Position numbers and translations under genes: made by a program. A stretch of 33,103 nucleotides of DNA from an uncultured Eubacteriales bacterium. GTDB lineage: Bacteria > Bacillota > Clostridia > Oscillospirales > CAG-382. Shown in pieces: positions 24,996-32,690 of this stretch. Positions within the stretch are counted from its first letter, which is position 1. The number at the start of each line of letters is the position of its first letter. Under the pieces are notes generated by a model that was not told the origin of the DNA, ran no database searches, and worked only from the letters and a program-made list of their open reading frames with translations. The stretch is taken from assembly GCA_900548115.1 (NCBI GenBank), contig URJL01000022.1, positions 1 through 33,103 of the forward strand, read 5' to 3'.

Positions 24996-25500
24996 TGGTC
25001 AGAATGCACCTTCGCCTTACCCACGTTATGTTGACATAAAATTTCGATGCGCAATGAAGCCTTCCCCTTGAGGGGAAGGTGGCACGGCGAAGCCGTGACG
25101 GATGAGGTGCGCCCGCGAAGCGGGCGAGCCTCAATAGCAAATTCGGTTGACATAGCACCGAGCGCGTCGGATGAAAGTGCAACGGTGACAACATTTTTGC
25201 CGCCCCCTTTTGTTATCGCCCGCAAACGAGCGTTGTGCCCTTCGAGCGAGAAATTGTACGAAGCGGGAAAAACAAAAAGAATTTGCAACGATATAACGTC
25301 GAGCGCACACGAGCCTTCCGCACTTGATCGAAGATCACAGTGCAACTTGAACCGAAGGTCAAGTGTTGCGAAGGGAAGGGGAACCGCGTCAGCGGTGGAT
25401 GAGGTGCGCCCATGCGGCAGCGTGGGCGTATGCGTAACAGCAAATTCGGTTGACATAGCGCACTGCCATCCCCCGCAAACGGGCGGTGTTTGCCCTTCGG
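24962..25500. repeat. Mosaic hairpin repeat block, inverted relative to the left blocks
   Basis: The core hairpin at 24979-25015 is perfect, with arms GCGAAGGTGCATTCTG and CAGAATGCACCTTCGC and loop ATGGT. It is followed by GTTATGTTGACATAA, CCTTCCCCTTGAGGGGAAGG, CACGGCGAAGCCGTG, the GCCCGCGAAGCGGGC hairpin and, near 25320-25365, the TGATCGAAGATCA and TTGAACCGAAGGTCAA modules. TTGACATAGC recurs at 25148 and 25450. The order is that of 3880-4020 read backwards, partly duplicated. No gene. Confidence 0.8.
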
Positions 25501-25965
25501 GCGGAGTTTTCTTCCCTTTCGTTTCCGAAAGAAAAAGGAACCAAAAAGAAAGAGAATTTAAGGGCTTGCGCCCTTAAAAATCCCCCTCATTGTACAGAAT
25601 TGCTACGCTCAATCAAAAACGGCATGCTTGCCTTTGCCGAAATTACGGGTCGCGCTTCGTGCGGAAAAACTGTGCGAAGCAGAAAAAACGAAAAGTAGGG
25701 GCGACCATTGGTCGCCCGCGCCTGCGGCGGGCATTGCCGCAAAATACGAATTCTGATGGTCAGAATTCGATTTCGCCTTGCTCTTGTTATGTTGACATAA
25801 CGTGGGTAGGGCAAAATTTTGCTGACATAACATAGATAAGGTGAAGTGAGATTCCGACCATCGGAATCTCACTTCACGGCAACTGCGGCGCCGCAAGGCG
25901 CGACCGGCAGAATTCCCTTTCGCGGCAGCGCTTCGCACAGCGGCGGCAATGATCGCCGCAGGCAT
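25501..25965. repeat. Mosaic hairpin repeat block with hairpin cores at 25742-25776 and 25841-25877
   Basis: 25501-25690 is the inverse of the 146-395 block (CTTTCG/CGAAAG, TTTAAGGGC/GCCCTTAAA). A minus-oriented core with arms CGAATTCTG/CAGAATTCG lies at 25747-25769; its outer arms have decayed. A plus-oriented core at 25841-25877 is identical to the one at 5004-5040. The two cores face each other across a short GTTATGTTGACATAACG spacer. No gene is seen between 24995 and 26178. Confidence 0.82.
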
Positions 25966-26034
25966 GAGAATGATTGTGAAATCGTTAACGAATTATGCCA
26001 AAACCTTAAATTTTCAAAAATGAATCAAAAAGGC

Positions 26035-26063
26035 TTGCTTTTTTCACGAAAATGACGTATAAT
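26035..26063 (+). promoter_or_regulatory. Promoter of the PEP carboxykinase gene
   Basis: TTGCTT (26035-26040) and TATAAT (26058-26063) are separated by 17 bp. The 5' leader of about 110 bases contains a repeated word described separately. Confidence 0.85.
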
Positions 26064-26115
26064 CATACTGGTACAAGATTGAGGAAGTGTTCCGATTTTA
26101 ACGAACAAATTCTTT

Positions 26116-26148
26116 CTTATGCAAAATCAATCTTGCGCTTATGCAAAA
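26116..26148 (+). promoter_or_regulatory. Two direct CTTATGCAAAA repeats in the PEP carboxykinase leader
   Basis: The 11-bp word CTTATGCAAAA occurs at 26116-26126 and 26138-26148, 22 bp apart, which is about two helical turns. It lies downstream of the promoter. It could bind a regulator or contribute to leader RNA structure; I cannot say which. Confidence 0.4.
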
Positions 26149-26177
26149 AGCAAAAAAATGACAGGAGGAAATAAATC

Positions 26178-27956
26178 ATGACCAACAACAAGTATGTACT
26201 CGATTGGGTAAATGAGATGGCAGCGCTCACCACGCCGGACAAGATCGTTTGGATCGACGGCAGTGAAGAGCAGACCGACGCTCTGCGCAAGGAAGCCGTT
26301 TCGACCGGTGAAATCATCGAGCTCAATCAGGAAAAGCTTCCCGGCTGTTATCTCCACAGAACGTCGATCAACGACGTTGCCCGCGTTGAGGGCAGAACCT
26401 TTATCTGCACCAAGAAAAAAGAAGATGTCGGCGCCACCAACAACTGGATGGAATCCGGCGAATGCTACGAAAAGCTCGGAAAGCTGTTCCGCGGCTCGAT
26501 GAAGGGTCGTACCATGTACGTTATTCCTTATTCGATGGGCGTTGTCGGCTCCGACTTTGCCAAGACCGGTATCGAGCTTACCGACTCGATCTATGTCGTA
26601 CTCAACATGCTGATCATGACCCGTGCGGGACAGTATGTTCTCGACAATCTCGGCAATCGTTCCGACTTTATCAAGGGTCTTCACTCCAAGGCTCAGCTCG
26701 ATGAAGAAAATCGTTATATCTGCCATTTTCCGGAGGACAACACCATCTGGTCGATCAACTCCTGCTACGGCGGCAACGTTCTTCTCGGCAAGAAGTGCTT
26801 CGCGCTTCGTATCGCCTCCTACCTCGGCAGAAAAGAAGGCTGGCTCGCCGAGCATATGCTCATTTTGGGCGTTGAATATCCGAACGGCGAAATTCATTAT
26901 GTTTCCGCCGCATTCCCGTCGGCTTGCGGCAAGACCAACCTTGCCATGCTCATCCCGCCGGAAATCTACCGCAAGAAGGGCTATAAGGTTTGGTGCGTAG
27001 GCGACGATATCGCGTGGATCCGCGTCGGCAAGGACGGCAGACTTTGGGCTGTCAACCCCGAAAACGGCTTCTTCGGCGTAGCGCCCGGCACGAGCGAAAA
27101 GTCCAACCCCAACGCGCTTGCCACGACCAAGTGCAACACCATCTTCACCAACGTTGCTCAGAACCTCGACGACAACACGGTTTGGTGGGAAGGTCTCGAC
27201 AACAATCCTCCCAAGAACGCGCTCAACTGGAGAGGCGAAAAGTGGGATTACACCAAGTACGACAAGCACGATAAGTCCACCTGCGCCGCTCATCCGAACT
27301 CCCGCTTCACCGCGCCCGCAAAGCAGTGCCCGTGCGTATCGCCCGAGTTTGACAGCCTGACGGGTGTTCCGCTCGACGCAATCGTATTCGGCGGCAGACG
27401 CGCAAAGACCGCGCCGCTCGTATATCAGTCGAGAAACTGGCAGCACGGCACGTTTGTCGGCTCCATCATGGCTTCCGAGACGACGGCAGCCGCTTCGGGC
27501 GCAGTCGGCGTTGTTCGCCGCGACCCGATGGCAATGCTTCCTTTCTGCGGTTACGACATGGGCGAGTATTTCGGTCACTGGCTCGAAATGGGCAAAAAGA
27601 TCTCGAATCCTCCCAAGATCTTCCACGTTAACTGGTTCCGTACCGACGATGAAGGCAACTTCATCTGGCCCGGCTTCGGCGACAACTTCCGCGTTCTTCT
27701 GTGGATTCTGGATCGCTGCGCTGACAAGGTAGACGCTGTGGAGACGGCGATCGGTTATGTTCCGAAGGCAGAGGATATCGATATTGAAGAGCTGAACATC
27801 TCGCGCGACACGATCCGCAATCTTCTGTCGGTCGACAAAGAACACTGGCTCGAGGATATCGACAACATCAAGGCATTCTACGACAAGCTCGGCAAGTCGG
27901 TTCCTGCAGAGCTTCGCGAAGAGCTTGCAAAGCTGGAAGAAAACCTCAAGAAGTAA
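26178..27956 (+). CDS. pckG: Phosphoenolpyruvate carboxykinase (GTP)
   Basis: 592 residues, the GTP-type enzyme (EC 4.1.1.32), which interconverts oxaloacetate and PEP. The nucleotide loop FPSACGKTNLAM is at 246-257, with the reactive Cys250 typical of the GTP class. GDDIAW (275-280) supplies the Mn/Mg-binding Asp residues. Substrate-site blocks include YGGN, FGGRR and NWFRTDDEGNFIWPGFG. In fermentative anaerobes it often runs in the PEP-carboxylating direction and yields GTP. It starts at ATG 26178, after AGGAGG. Codon choice leans to AAC, ATC and CTC more than in its neighbours, as expected for a highly expressed gene. It stands alone, with its own promoter and terminator. Confidence 0.97.
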   Translation: MTNNKYVLDWVNEMAALTTPDKIVWIDGSEEQTDALRKEAVSTGEIIELNQEKLPGCYLHRTSINDVARVEGRTFICTKKKEDVGATNNWMESGECYEKLGKLFRGSMKGRTMYVIPYSMGVVGSDFAKTGIELTDSIYVVLNMLIMTRAGQYVLDNLGNRSDFIKGLHSKAQLDEENRYICHFPEDNTIWSINSCYGGNVLLGKKCFALRIASYLGRKEGWLAEHMLILGVEYPNGEIHYVSAAFPSACGKTNLAMLIPPEIYRKKGYKVWCVGDDIAWIRVGKDGRLWAVNPENGFFGVAPGTSEKSNPNALATTKCNTIFTNVAQNLDDNTVWWEGLDNNPPKNALNWRGEKWDYTKYDKHDKSTCAAHPNSRFTAPAKQCPCVSPEFDSLTGVPLDAIVFGGRRAKTAPLVYQSRNWQHGTFVGSIMASETTAAASGAVGVVRRDPMAMLPFCGYDMGEYFGHWLEMGKKISNPPKIFHVNWFRTDDEGNFIWPGFGDNFRVLLWILDRCADKVDAVETAIGYVPKAEDIDIEELNISRDTIRNLLSVDKEHWLEDIDNIKAFYDKLGKSVPAELREELAKLEENLKK

Positions 27957-27980
27957 TAATCCGCCGCAAGGCGAAATTGA

Positions 27981-28010
27981 AAGAAGCCCGCCTTTGCGGG
28001 CTTCTTTTTT
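27981..28010 (+). terminator. Intrinsic terminator of pckG
   Basis: The perfect stem AAGAAGCCCGC/GCGGGCTTCTT with loop CTTT is followed by TTTT. Confidence 0.93.
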
Positions 28011-28152
28011 GATTCGTTTCGGATTTTCCGTTTCTTCGATCGCGCAAAATCCGTTTTTTCGCCGCCGAAGCGCCCTCCGATGCCGTTATTGCCGAGAAAC
28101 GGCCGGAATTCGGCGCTTCGGAAAAAGGAGGAAAGAACGGCTTTTTTCTGCG

Positions 28153-29976
28153 TCACATTTTCAAAACAGGCAGATACGTCACCATTTCGCTCTCCCCGCG
28201 GTTGGCGAAAGCAAAATACGGGATCATACGCAGTGTCCCCGCTGTCTTTTGCGGCGGCATTTCGGAATACAACGCGTCGGTGAGTGAATAGCGCACGCCA
28301 GAAACGCAAAGCTCGGGAACGCCGAAGCGCCCCTCGGCAAATTCGATCGGCTCGTCGGTGTTTGCCGCAAAGTTTTCCACACCGTCATTATCAACATTCT
28401 CGGCGCAGTAAACGATCGGGCCGTACATCACGGCGGTGCGGCCAATATTGTCGTAAAGACGGGTGTTGGCATAGACGAAGCGCGGAGAAAGGTCGAAGCA
28501 AAGCTCAAGCGTGCCGCCGGCGGCATCGAAAAAGGCGTAGCCGTCGCGCAGGGTATAGGCGGCGTTTGCGGTAAACCCACTTGCATAGTAGGGAATTCGA
28601 ACAGCAATTTGCTTAACACCCGACGCCGTTATGCGAATTTTTCCGTTTGACGGGAACTCGGTCTCAAGCTTTGCCGAAACACCGTCTTTTCCGACTTCGG
28701 AAGCGATATACTGGTGGACAAACAACGTTTCTTTGTCCTCCGACAGTGAATAGATATAGCCGCCGACCGACGCGATCAGCCGCACAATATTGGGCGGACA
28801 GCAGGAACAGCCGAACATTTTTTGCCGAACGCGCGGAGCGCGGTGGACTTGACCGTTAAAATCATAGTAATTAAGTATGTAATCCTCGTCGCGCATCTCG
28901 AGCGGGTTCTCGTAAAAGAAAGAATCGCCGTCGACCGAAACGCCCGAGAGGATTCCGTTATACAAAGTGCGCTCGACAACGTCGCCGTAACGGCTGTCGG
29001 GACGATAAAGCTCCATGCGTCGGGCATACATGGCAAGTGAGATAGAGGCGCAGGTCTCGGCATACGCCGACTTGTTGGGCAAATGATAATCGATCGTATA
29101 TCGTTCACCCGCCGCGCTCGAGCCTTGCGCACCCGTGATATACATGCGTTTCTCGGTCGCGTTGCGAAAAACGCGGTCGCATGCCGCAAAAAGTTCTTCG
29201 TCGTCGGTTTCATAGGCAAGATCGCACGCGCCCGACATAAGATAATTCAGGCGCACACAGTGTCCCTCCGCCTTTTCCGAGCGTTTTACCGGGATTTCCG
29301 ACGCATACAGCGGGTCATGGAATAAAGGCGTGTCTTTTTCGCTGCAGCCGCGCATTTCAATAAAGAAACGGCACAGCTCACGCCACTTTTCGTTGTGCGT
29401 CGTGCGATACAGCGTCATCAGCGCAAGCTCAATCTCGGGATGTCCGGGTGTGTCGAAGCAAGCGCTGTGTTCCTCGACAAAAATACGATAGAGCAGCGAG
29501 GCAAAATCCTCCATCCGATGCAAATATTTGTCTTTCCCCGTTGCCTTATAATATGCGCACGCCGCTTCGAAATGATGTCCCGCGCAGTAAAGCTCATGCA
29601 TGTTGCGATCGGTGAAGCGATTTTGCAGACAAACGGGAATAAAGTACAAATTGTAATACCCGTCGTGCGTCCGGTTCTTCTCAATCTGCTCCACGATCCA
29701 ATCGATGCGTTCCTCCAGATCGGGACGCTTCTCATGCATCAGAATATACGATGCCCCCTCGATCCATTTGGCAACATCCGAGTCCCAAAAGTAGTGGGGC
29801 GCGGGCTTATCTTCCGCATTCGGATTAAAAACACACTGAAACGCTCGGATTCGACCCGTCTCGTCGAAACGATCGTACACCGCCTTCTCGGTAACAGTCT
29901 TGTTGATATCCTGCCGCTTTTTCCAAAATCCGTCGGTCAAGATAACGTCCTTGCAATCGATCGGGATCAGCTTCAT
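28153..29976 (-). CDS. GH127 family beta-L-arabinofuranosidase-like glycoside hydrolase
   Basis: 607 residues without a signal peptide. The zinc and catalytic cysteine pattern of GH127 (HypBA1 type) is present: Glu307 and Cys309 in YAETCAS, and Cys392-Cys393 in CSCCPPNIVR. By comparison with HypBA1 the nucleophile is one of the cysteines in that second block. Other family marks are VILTDGFW, the HYFWDSDVAKWIEGASY region and GHPEIELAL. Known members remove beta-L-arabinofuranose from plant hydroxyproline-rich glycans after uptake of small oligosaccharides, which suits a gut or plant-fibre habitat. It is transcribed away from an AraC regulator gene with overlapping promoters. The specific linkage is inferred. 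Confidence 0.93.
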   Translation of the reverse strand: MKLIPIDCKDVILTDGFWKKRQDINKTVTEKAVYDRFDETGRIRAFQCVFNPNAEDKPAPHYFWDSDVAKWIEGASYILMHEKRPDLEERIDWIVEQIEKNRTHDGYYNLYFIPVCLQNRFTDRNMHELYCAGHHFEAACAYYKATGKDKYLHRMEDFASLLYRIFVEEHSACFDTPGHPEIELALMTLYRTTHNEKWRELCRFFIEMRGCSEKDTPLFHDPLYASEIPVKRSEKAEGHCVRLNYLMSGACDLAYETDDEELFAACDRVFRNATEKRMYITGAQGSSAAGERYTIDYHLPNKSAYAETCASISLAMYARRMELYRPDSRYGDVVERTLYNGILSGVSVDGDSFFYENPLEMRDEDYILNYYDFNGQVHRAPRVRQKMFGCSCCPPNIVRLIASVGGYIYSLSEDKETLFVHQYIASEVGKDGVSAKLETEFPSNGKIRITASGVKQIAVRIPYYASGFTANAAYTLRDGYAFFDAAGGTLELCFDLSPRFVYANTRLYDNIGRTAVMYGPIVYCAENVDNDGVENFAANTDEPIEFAEGRFGVPELCVSGVRYSLTDALYSEMPPQKTAGTLRMIPYFAFANRGESEMVTYLPVLKM

Positions 29977-30004
29977 AAAATTTCACACCTTTCTTTATTT
30001 TCGG

Positions 30005-30064
30005 TTGACAATTGCATAGGTTTGTTGTACACTACCAGTATACAATAAATATCGGTGTTTTCAA
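30005..30064. promoter_or_regulatory. Overlapping divergent promoters and operator between GH127 and araC
   Basis: The plus promoter is TTGACA (30005-30010), 17 bp, TACACT (30028-30033). The minus promoter is TTGAAA (30059-30064), 16 bp, TATACT (30037-30042). A palindrome with arms TTGTA (30025-30029) and TACAA (30041-30045) covers both -10 boxes. One regulator bound here could control both genes. Confidence 0.75.
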
Positions 30065-30099
30065 CAGCAAAAACCGATAGAAAAGTGAGAATATCCGAC

Positions 30100-30888
30100 A
30101 TGTTTCAAAGTGTATCGCACGAAGCGCACCCTCTTTTTTTCGAGTCTTGCGGAGAATTTGTATCGCGCGGAGAGTGGATCCACCCGTGCCGTACCATCGA
30201 TTCCTATGAAATCATCGCCGTTCTTGCGGGAAAAGTGTACCTGAAAGAAGGCGCGGACTCCTATGTTTTGGAAAAAAATCATTTCCTGTTGCTTTCGCCC
30301 AACGTCGAACATGAGGGTACGCGAACGAGCCGTGATGTTTCGTTTTTTTGGCTGCATTTTCGAAGCGATGCCGTCTTTGATCAAAAGCATTTTGTCTTTT
30401 CCGACACCGATTCGGCGTCGCTTCTTTCTCTGTTTCGCATTCTTTTGCATGATGTCAACACGCCGTTTTATCCGCAAAGCTCTGCCGAATATTTGACGCG
30501 TCTGATACTCAACGAAATTTCCTACCTTTCCGATCGGAATAACTCCGAAAACGCCGTTGCGCGCAAGGCTGCAGAATTTATTGCCGCCAATCTTCGGCGA
30601 CGTCCGACCGTCGCCGACATCGCCGCGCGTTTCGGATATCATCCCGACTATTTTACGCGCTTGTTTCGCAAAGCCTACGGGCAAAGTATCGGCGCGTTCA
30701 TTGCCGATCAAACCATGAAAAGCGCCAAGGCACTGCTTTGCACGTCGGGTAAGAGCATTTCCGAGGTCGCGAATGAGCTCGGATTTGAAAATGCAAATGC
30801 CTTTACCAACTTTTTCAAATATCACGAAGGTATAACACCCACCCGCTATTCGACGCTTTATCCCAACACGCACATCAACCGCGCATGA
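30100..30888 (+). CDS. AraC-family transcriptional regulator of the GH127 gene
   Basis: About 262 residues. An N-terminal AraC-type cupin (about 1-150, with LEKNHFLLLSPNVEHEGTR) is followed by both helix-turn-helix units: PTVADIAARFGYHPDYFTRLFRKAYGQSIGAFI and SISEVANELGFENANAFTNFFKYHEGITPTRYS. The domain is complete, in contrast to the regulator at 15205. Its place back to back with GH127 suggests sugar-responsive control of that gene. I choose ATG 30100; ribosome binding signals are weak, and GTG at 30055 or 30085 is possible. Confidence 0.9.
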   Translation: MFQSVSHEAHPLFFESCGEFVSRGEWIHPCRTIDSYEIIAVLAGKVYLKEGADSYVLEKNHFLLLSPNVEHEGTRTSRDVSFFWLHFRSDAVFDQKHFVFSDTDSASLLSLFRILLHDVNTPFYPQSSAEYLTRLILNEISYLSDRNNSENAVARKAAEFIAANLRRRPTVADIAARFGYHPDYFTRLFRKAYGQSIGAFIADQTMKSAKALLCTSGKSISEVANELGFENANAFTNFFKYHEGITPTRYSTLYPNTHINRA

Positions 30889-30895
30889 TTTCGCG

Positions 30896-30925
30896 TTGAA
30901 TGTGCTCGCACAATTCAAATTTTGT
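30896..30925 (+). terminator. Probable terminator after the araC gene
   Basis: A stem TTGAATGTGC/GCACAATTCAA with one bulged A and a very short loop is followed by ATTTTGTTT. Confidence 0.5.
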
Positions 30926-31015
30926 TTGAGACATAGTTCATTGAATTTTTTCATACTGCAACTGTATGTTTTGTTTGTACCCGCTTTCGCCGCAATACAT
31001 GTGCCACTTTGAACA

Positions 31016-31046
31016 AAAAAGCGCACCGTAGAGCGGTGCGCTTTTT
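31016..31046. terminator. Bidirectional intrinsic terminator
   Basis: The perfect 13-bp stem AAAAAGCGCACCG/CGGTGCGCTTTTT with loop TAGAG lies between the convergent araC and HAD genes. Confidence 0.93.
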
Positions 31047-31073
31047 CATAGCATTTTAATAGGTAATGTTCCT

Positions 31074-31880
31074 TTATCGTTCCAAAACATCCACACTGTC
31101 AAAAATCAAATCGGGCTGTTGCTCTTCGGAAACATTTTTAAGCATATCCCATGTCGTTTCCCCGCTCATGACCAAAAGCGCGAGCATACCGTTTTTCTTG
31201 CCGAGGGCGATGTCGGTATACAGTCGGTCGCCGACCATGACCGACTCTTTGCGCGAAATGCCCGAGAGCGTCTCGATCATTTCAACCGTTTCGCCGTAGG
31301 GCTTTCCGAAATAGCGCGGTTCGACGCCCGTCGAAAGCGTGATCGCCGCGCAGATCGCGCCGCTGTCGGGGATGAACCCGTCGGCAGTCGGGCAATTGAT
31401 ATCGGGATGGGTCGAGAAAAATTTAGCGCCGTTGCGGATCAGCGTACATGCGTGCTCCAATTTATCATACGTCAGCGTCAGATCGAAGCTGACGACAACG
31501 ATATCCGCATCTTTCGAAAGCGTGATCCCGCCCTTTCGAAAGCTTTCTTCGAGTGCGGGCGTGCCGACAAGGTACACAGGCTGACGGGGAAAATAGCGAT
31601 TCAGATAAGCGATCGTAACATCGCCCGACGTCACGATCTGGTCGCGCGTACACGGGAAGCCCATGCCGACAAGGCGCTTCACATAATCCTCGGGGTTACG
31701 CGACGCGTTGTTGGTGAAATACATCAGCTTTTTCCCGTTTTGCAATATCCGATTGCAAAAATCGATCGCGCCGTCGATCGGGCAGTCGCCGAGATAAATA
31801 GTACCGTCCATATCCAAAACGTACAGTTTCGTCTCGGACAGCAGTTTCAATTTTTCGGGGGTGTTTTCGAAGTTCTTCAT
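31074..31880 (-). CDS. HAD superfamily IIA hydrolase (NagD-like phosphatase)
   Basis: 268 residues. HAD motif I is LDMDGTIYLG (Asp23 nucleophile, Asp25), motif II is in YFTNNAS, the Lys motif lies in GKPYGE, and motif III/IV is VGDRLYTDI. The cap inserted between motifs II and III marks subclass IIA (NagD, AraL, phosphoglycolate or 4-nitrophenyl phosphatase-like). Likely substrates are small sugar or nucleotide phosphates; the exact one is unknown. The gene has its own consensus-like promoter about 120 bp upstream and ends against the bidirectional terminator. Confidence 0.93.
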   Translation of the reverse strand: MKNFENTPEKLKLLSETKLYVLDMDGTIYLGDCPIDGAIDFCNRILQNGKKLMYFTNNASRNPEDYVKRLVGMGFPCTRDQIVTSGDVTIAYLNRYFPRQPVYLVGTPALEESFRKGGITLSKDADIVVVSFDLTLTYDKLEHACTLIRNGAKFFSTHPDINCPTADGFIPDSGAICAAITLSTGVEPRYFGKPYGETVEMIETLSGISRKESVMVGDRLYTDIALGKKNGMLALLVMSGETTWDMLKNVSEEQQPDLIFDSVDVLER

Positions 31881-32000
31881 TTTGATTCCTCTTTGCTTTA
31901 CCGTGTTCGTTTCCCGATCTTTCCGAATCGCGACCGAGAGTCATTCTGTTATTCCGATAGATTTTCTATGTTTTCTATGCAACCGATCGACACGGATAAT

Positions 32001-32029
32001 ATTATAAAGGAAAAACGGAAAAATTGCAA
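32001..32029 (-). promoter_or_regulatory. Sigma-A promoter of the HAD hydrolase gene
   Basis: On the minus strand TTGCAA (32024-32029) and TATAAT (32001-32006) have a 17-bp spacer. The leader to the start codon is about 115 bases; no known riboswitch is recognised in it. Confidence 0.85.
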
Positions 32030-32045
32030 GTCTTTTTGTGACCGG

Positions 32046-32609
32046 TCAGCGATATTCGAATTGATTTTTCAAAATAGTCGGAGCAAGAGCGCGGTACAGC
32101 ACATAAAAAGCGACCGCCTCCAGCCCGCCCTTGATAAGATTAAAAGGAAACGCACCGTACAGCACGAAGTTTTTCACTTGTTCGTTCAGTCCGCCGAAGT
32201 ACATCGGGCCGATGAGGAATGTGTTCGACAATGCCGCCGCAGCGTCCATCACCAGAACCGAGAGCGGCAGTGTGATCAGCAGTTTTTTTCGCATAAGCAT
32301 TTTGGGGAAGCATTTTTGCGACAAAAAGCCCGCCGACAGCACGAACATACTGCCGACGATGAAATTGGAAAGCTCGCCGATGAAGGAGGTATCGGAAAAG
32401 GGCAAATGGATCGCGTTTTTCACGAGTTCAACCAGTACGCCGCTCAGCGGGTGGATTGTCAGCGCCGCCATGAGAGCGGGAACATCGGAAAAATCGGCTT
32501 TCAGAAATGGAAATGCCGCCAATATCGGAATATGCGGAAAAAACATCAGCACGCTTGCAAGCGCCGACAAAAGTCCGACAAAGGCGATTTGTTTTGTGGA
32601 TAGTTTCAT
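32046..32609 (-). CDS. ECF transporter S component (RibU-like)
   Basis: 187 residues with five or six hydrophobic segments, for example QIAFVGLLSALASVLMFF, SNFIVGSMFVLSAGFL and LLITLPLSVLVMDAAAAL. FPFLKADFSDVPALM near the N-terminus and the ELVKNAIH block are typical of the RibU/riboflavin-type S component family, which binds the vitamin and docks to a shared EcfA/T module. The ECF energy module is not in the window. ATG 32609 has AGGAGG upstream. There is no FMN riboswitch in the short leader before the tandem repeat, so vitamin specificity is uncertain. Confidence 0.88.
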   Translation of the reverse strand: MKLSTKQIAFVGLLSALASVLMFFPHIPILAAFPFLKADFSDVPALMAALTIHPLSGVLVELVKNAIHLPFSDTSFIGELSNFIVGSMFVLSAGFLSQKCFPKMLMRKKLLITLPLSVLVMDAAAALSNTFLIGPMYFGGLNEQVKNFVLYGAFPFNLIKGGLEAVAFYVLYRALAPTILKNQFEYR

Positions 32610-32690
32610 GATATCTCCTCCTGTTTTGCATTTTACAGATGCTTTAAAAGTTCCCCTACTATTTATGATTTATGCTTTTGATTTTTATTT

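Noticed and set aside
28065..28121. Long inverted repeat CCGAAGCGCC/GGCGCTTCGG after pckG
   Set aside because: The loop of 37 bases is long and no T-tract follows on either strand, so it is not a clear terminator for GH127.
32610..32690. FMN riboswitch before the RibU-like gene
   Set aside because: The leader is only about 80 bases before the tandem repeat and shows none of the conserved RFN element blocks.
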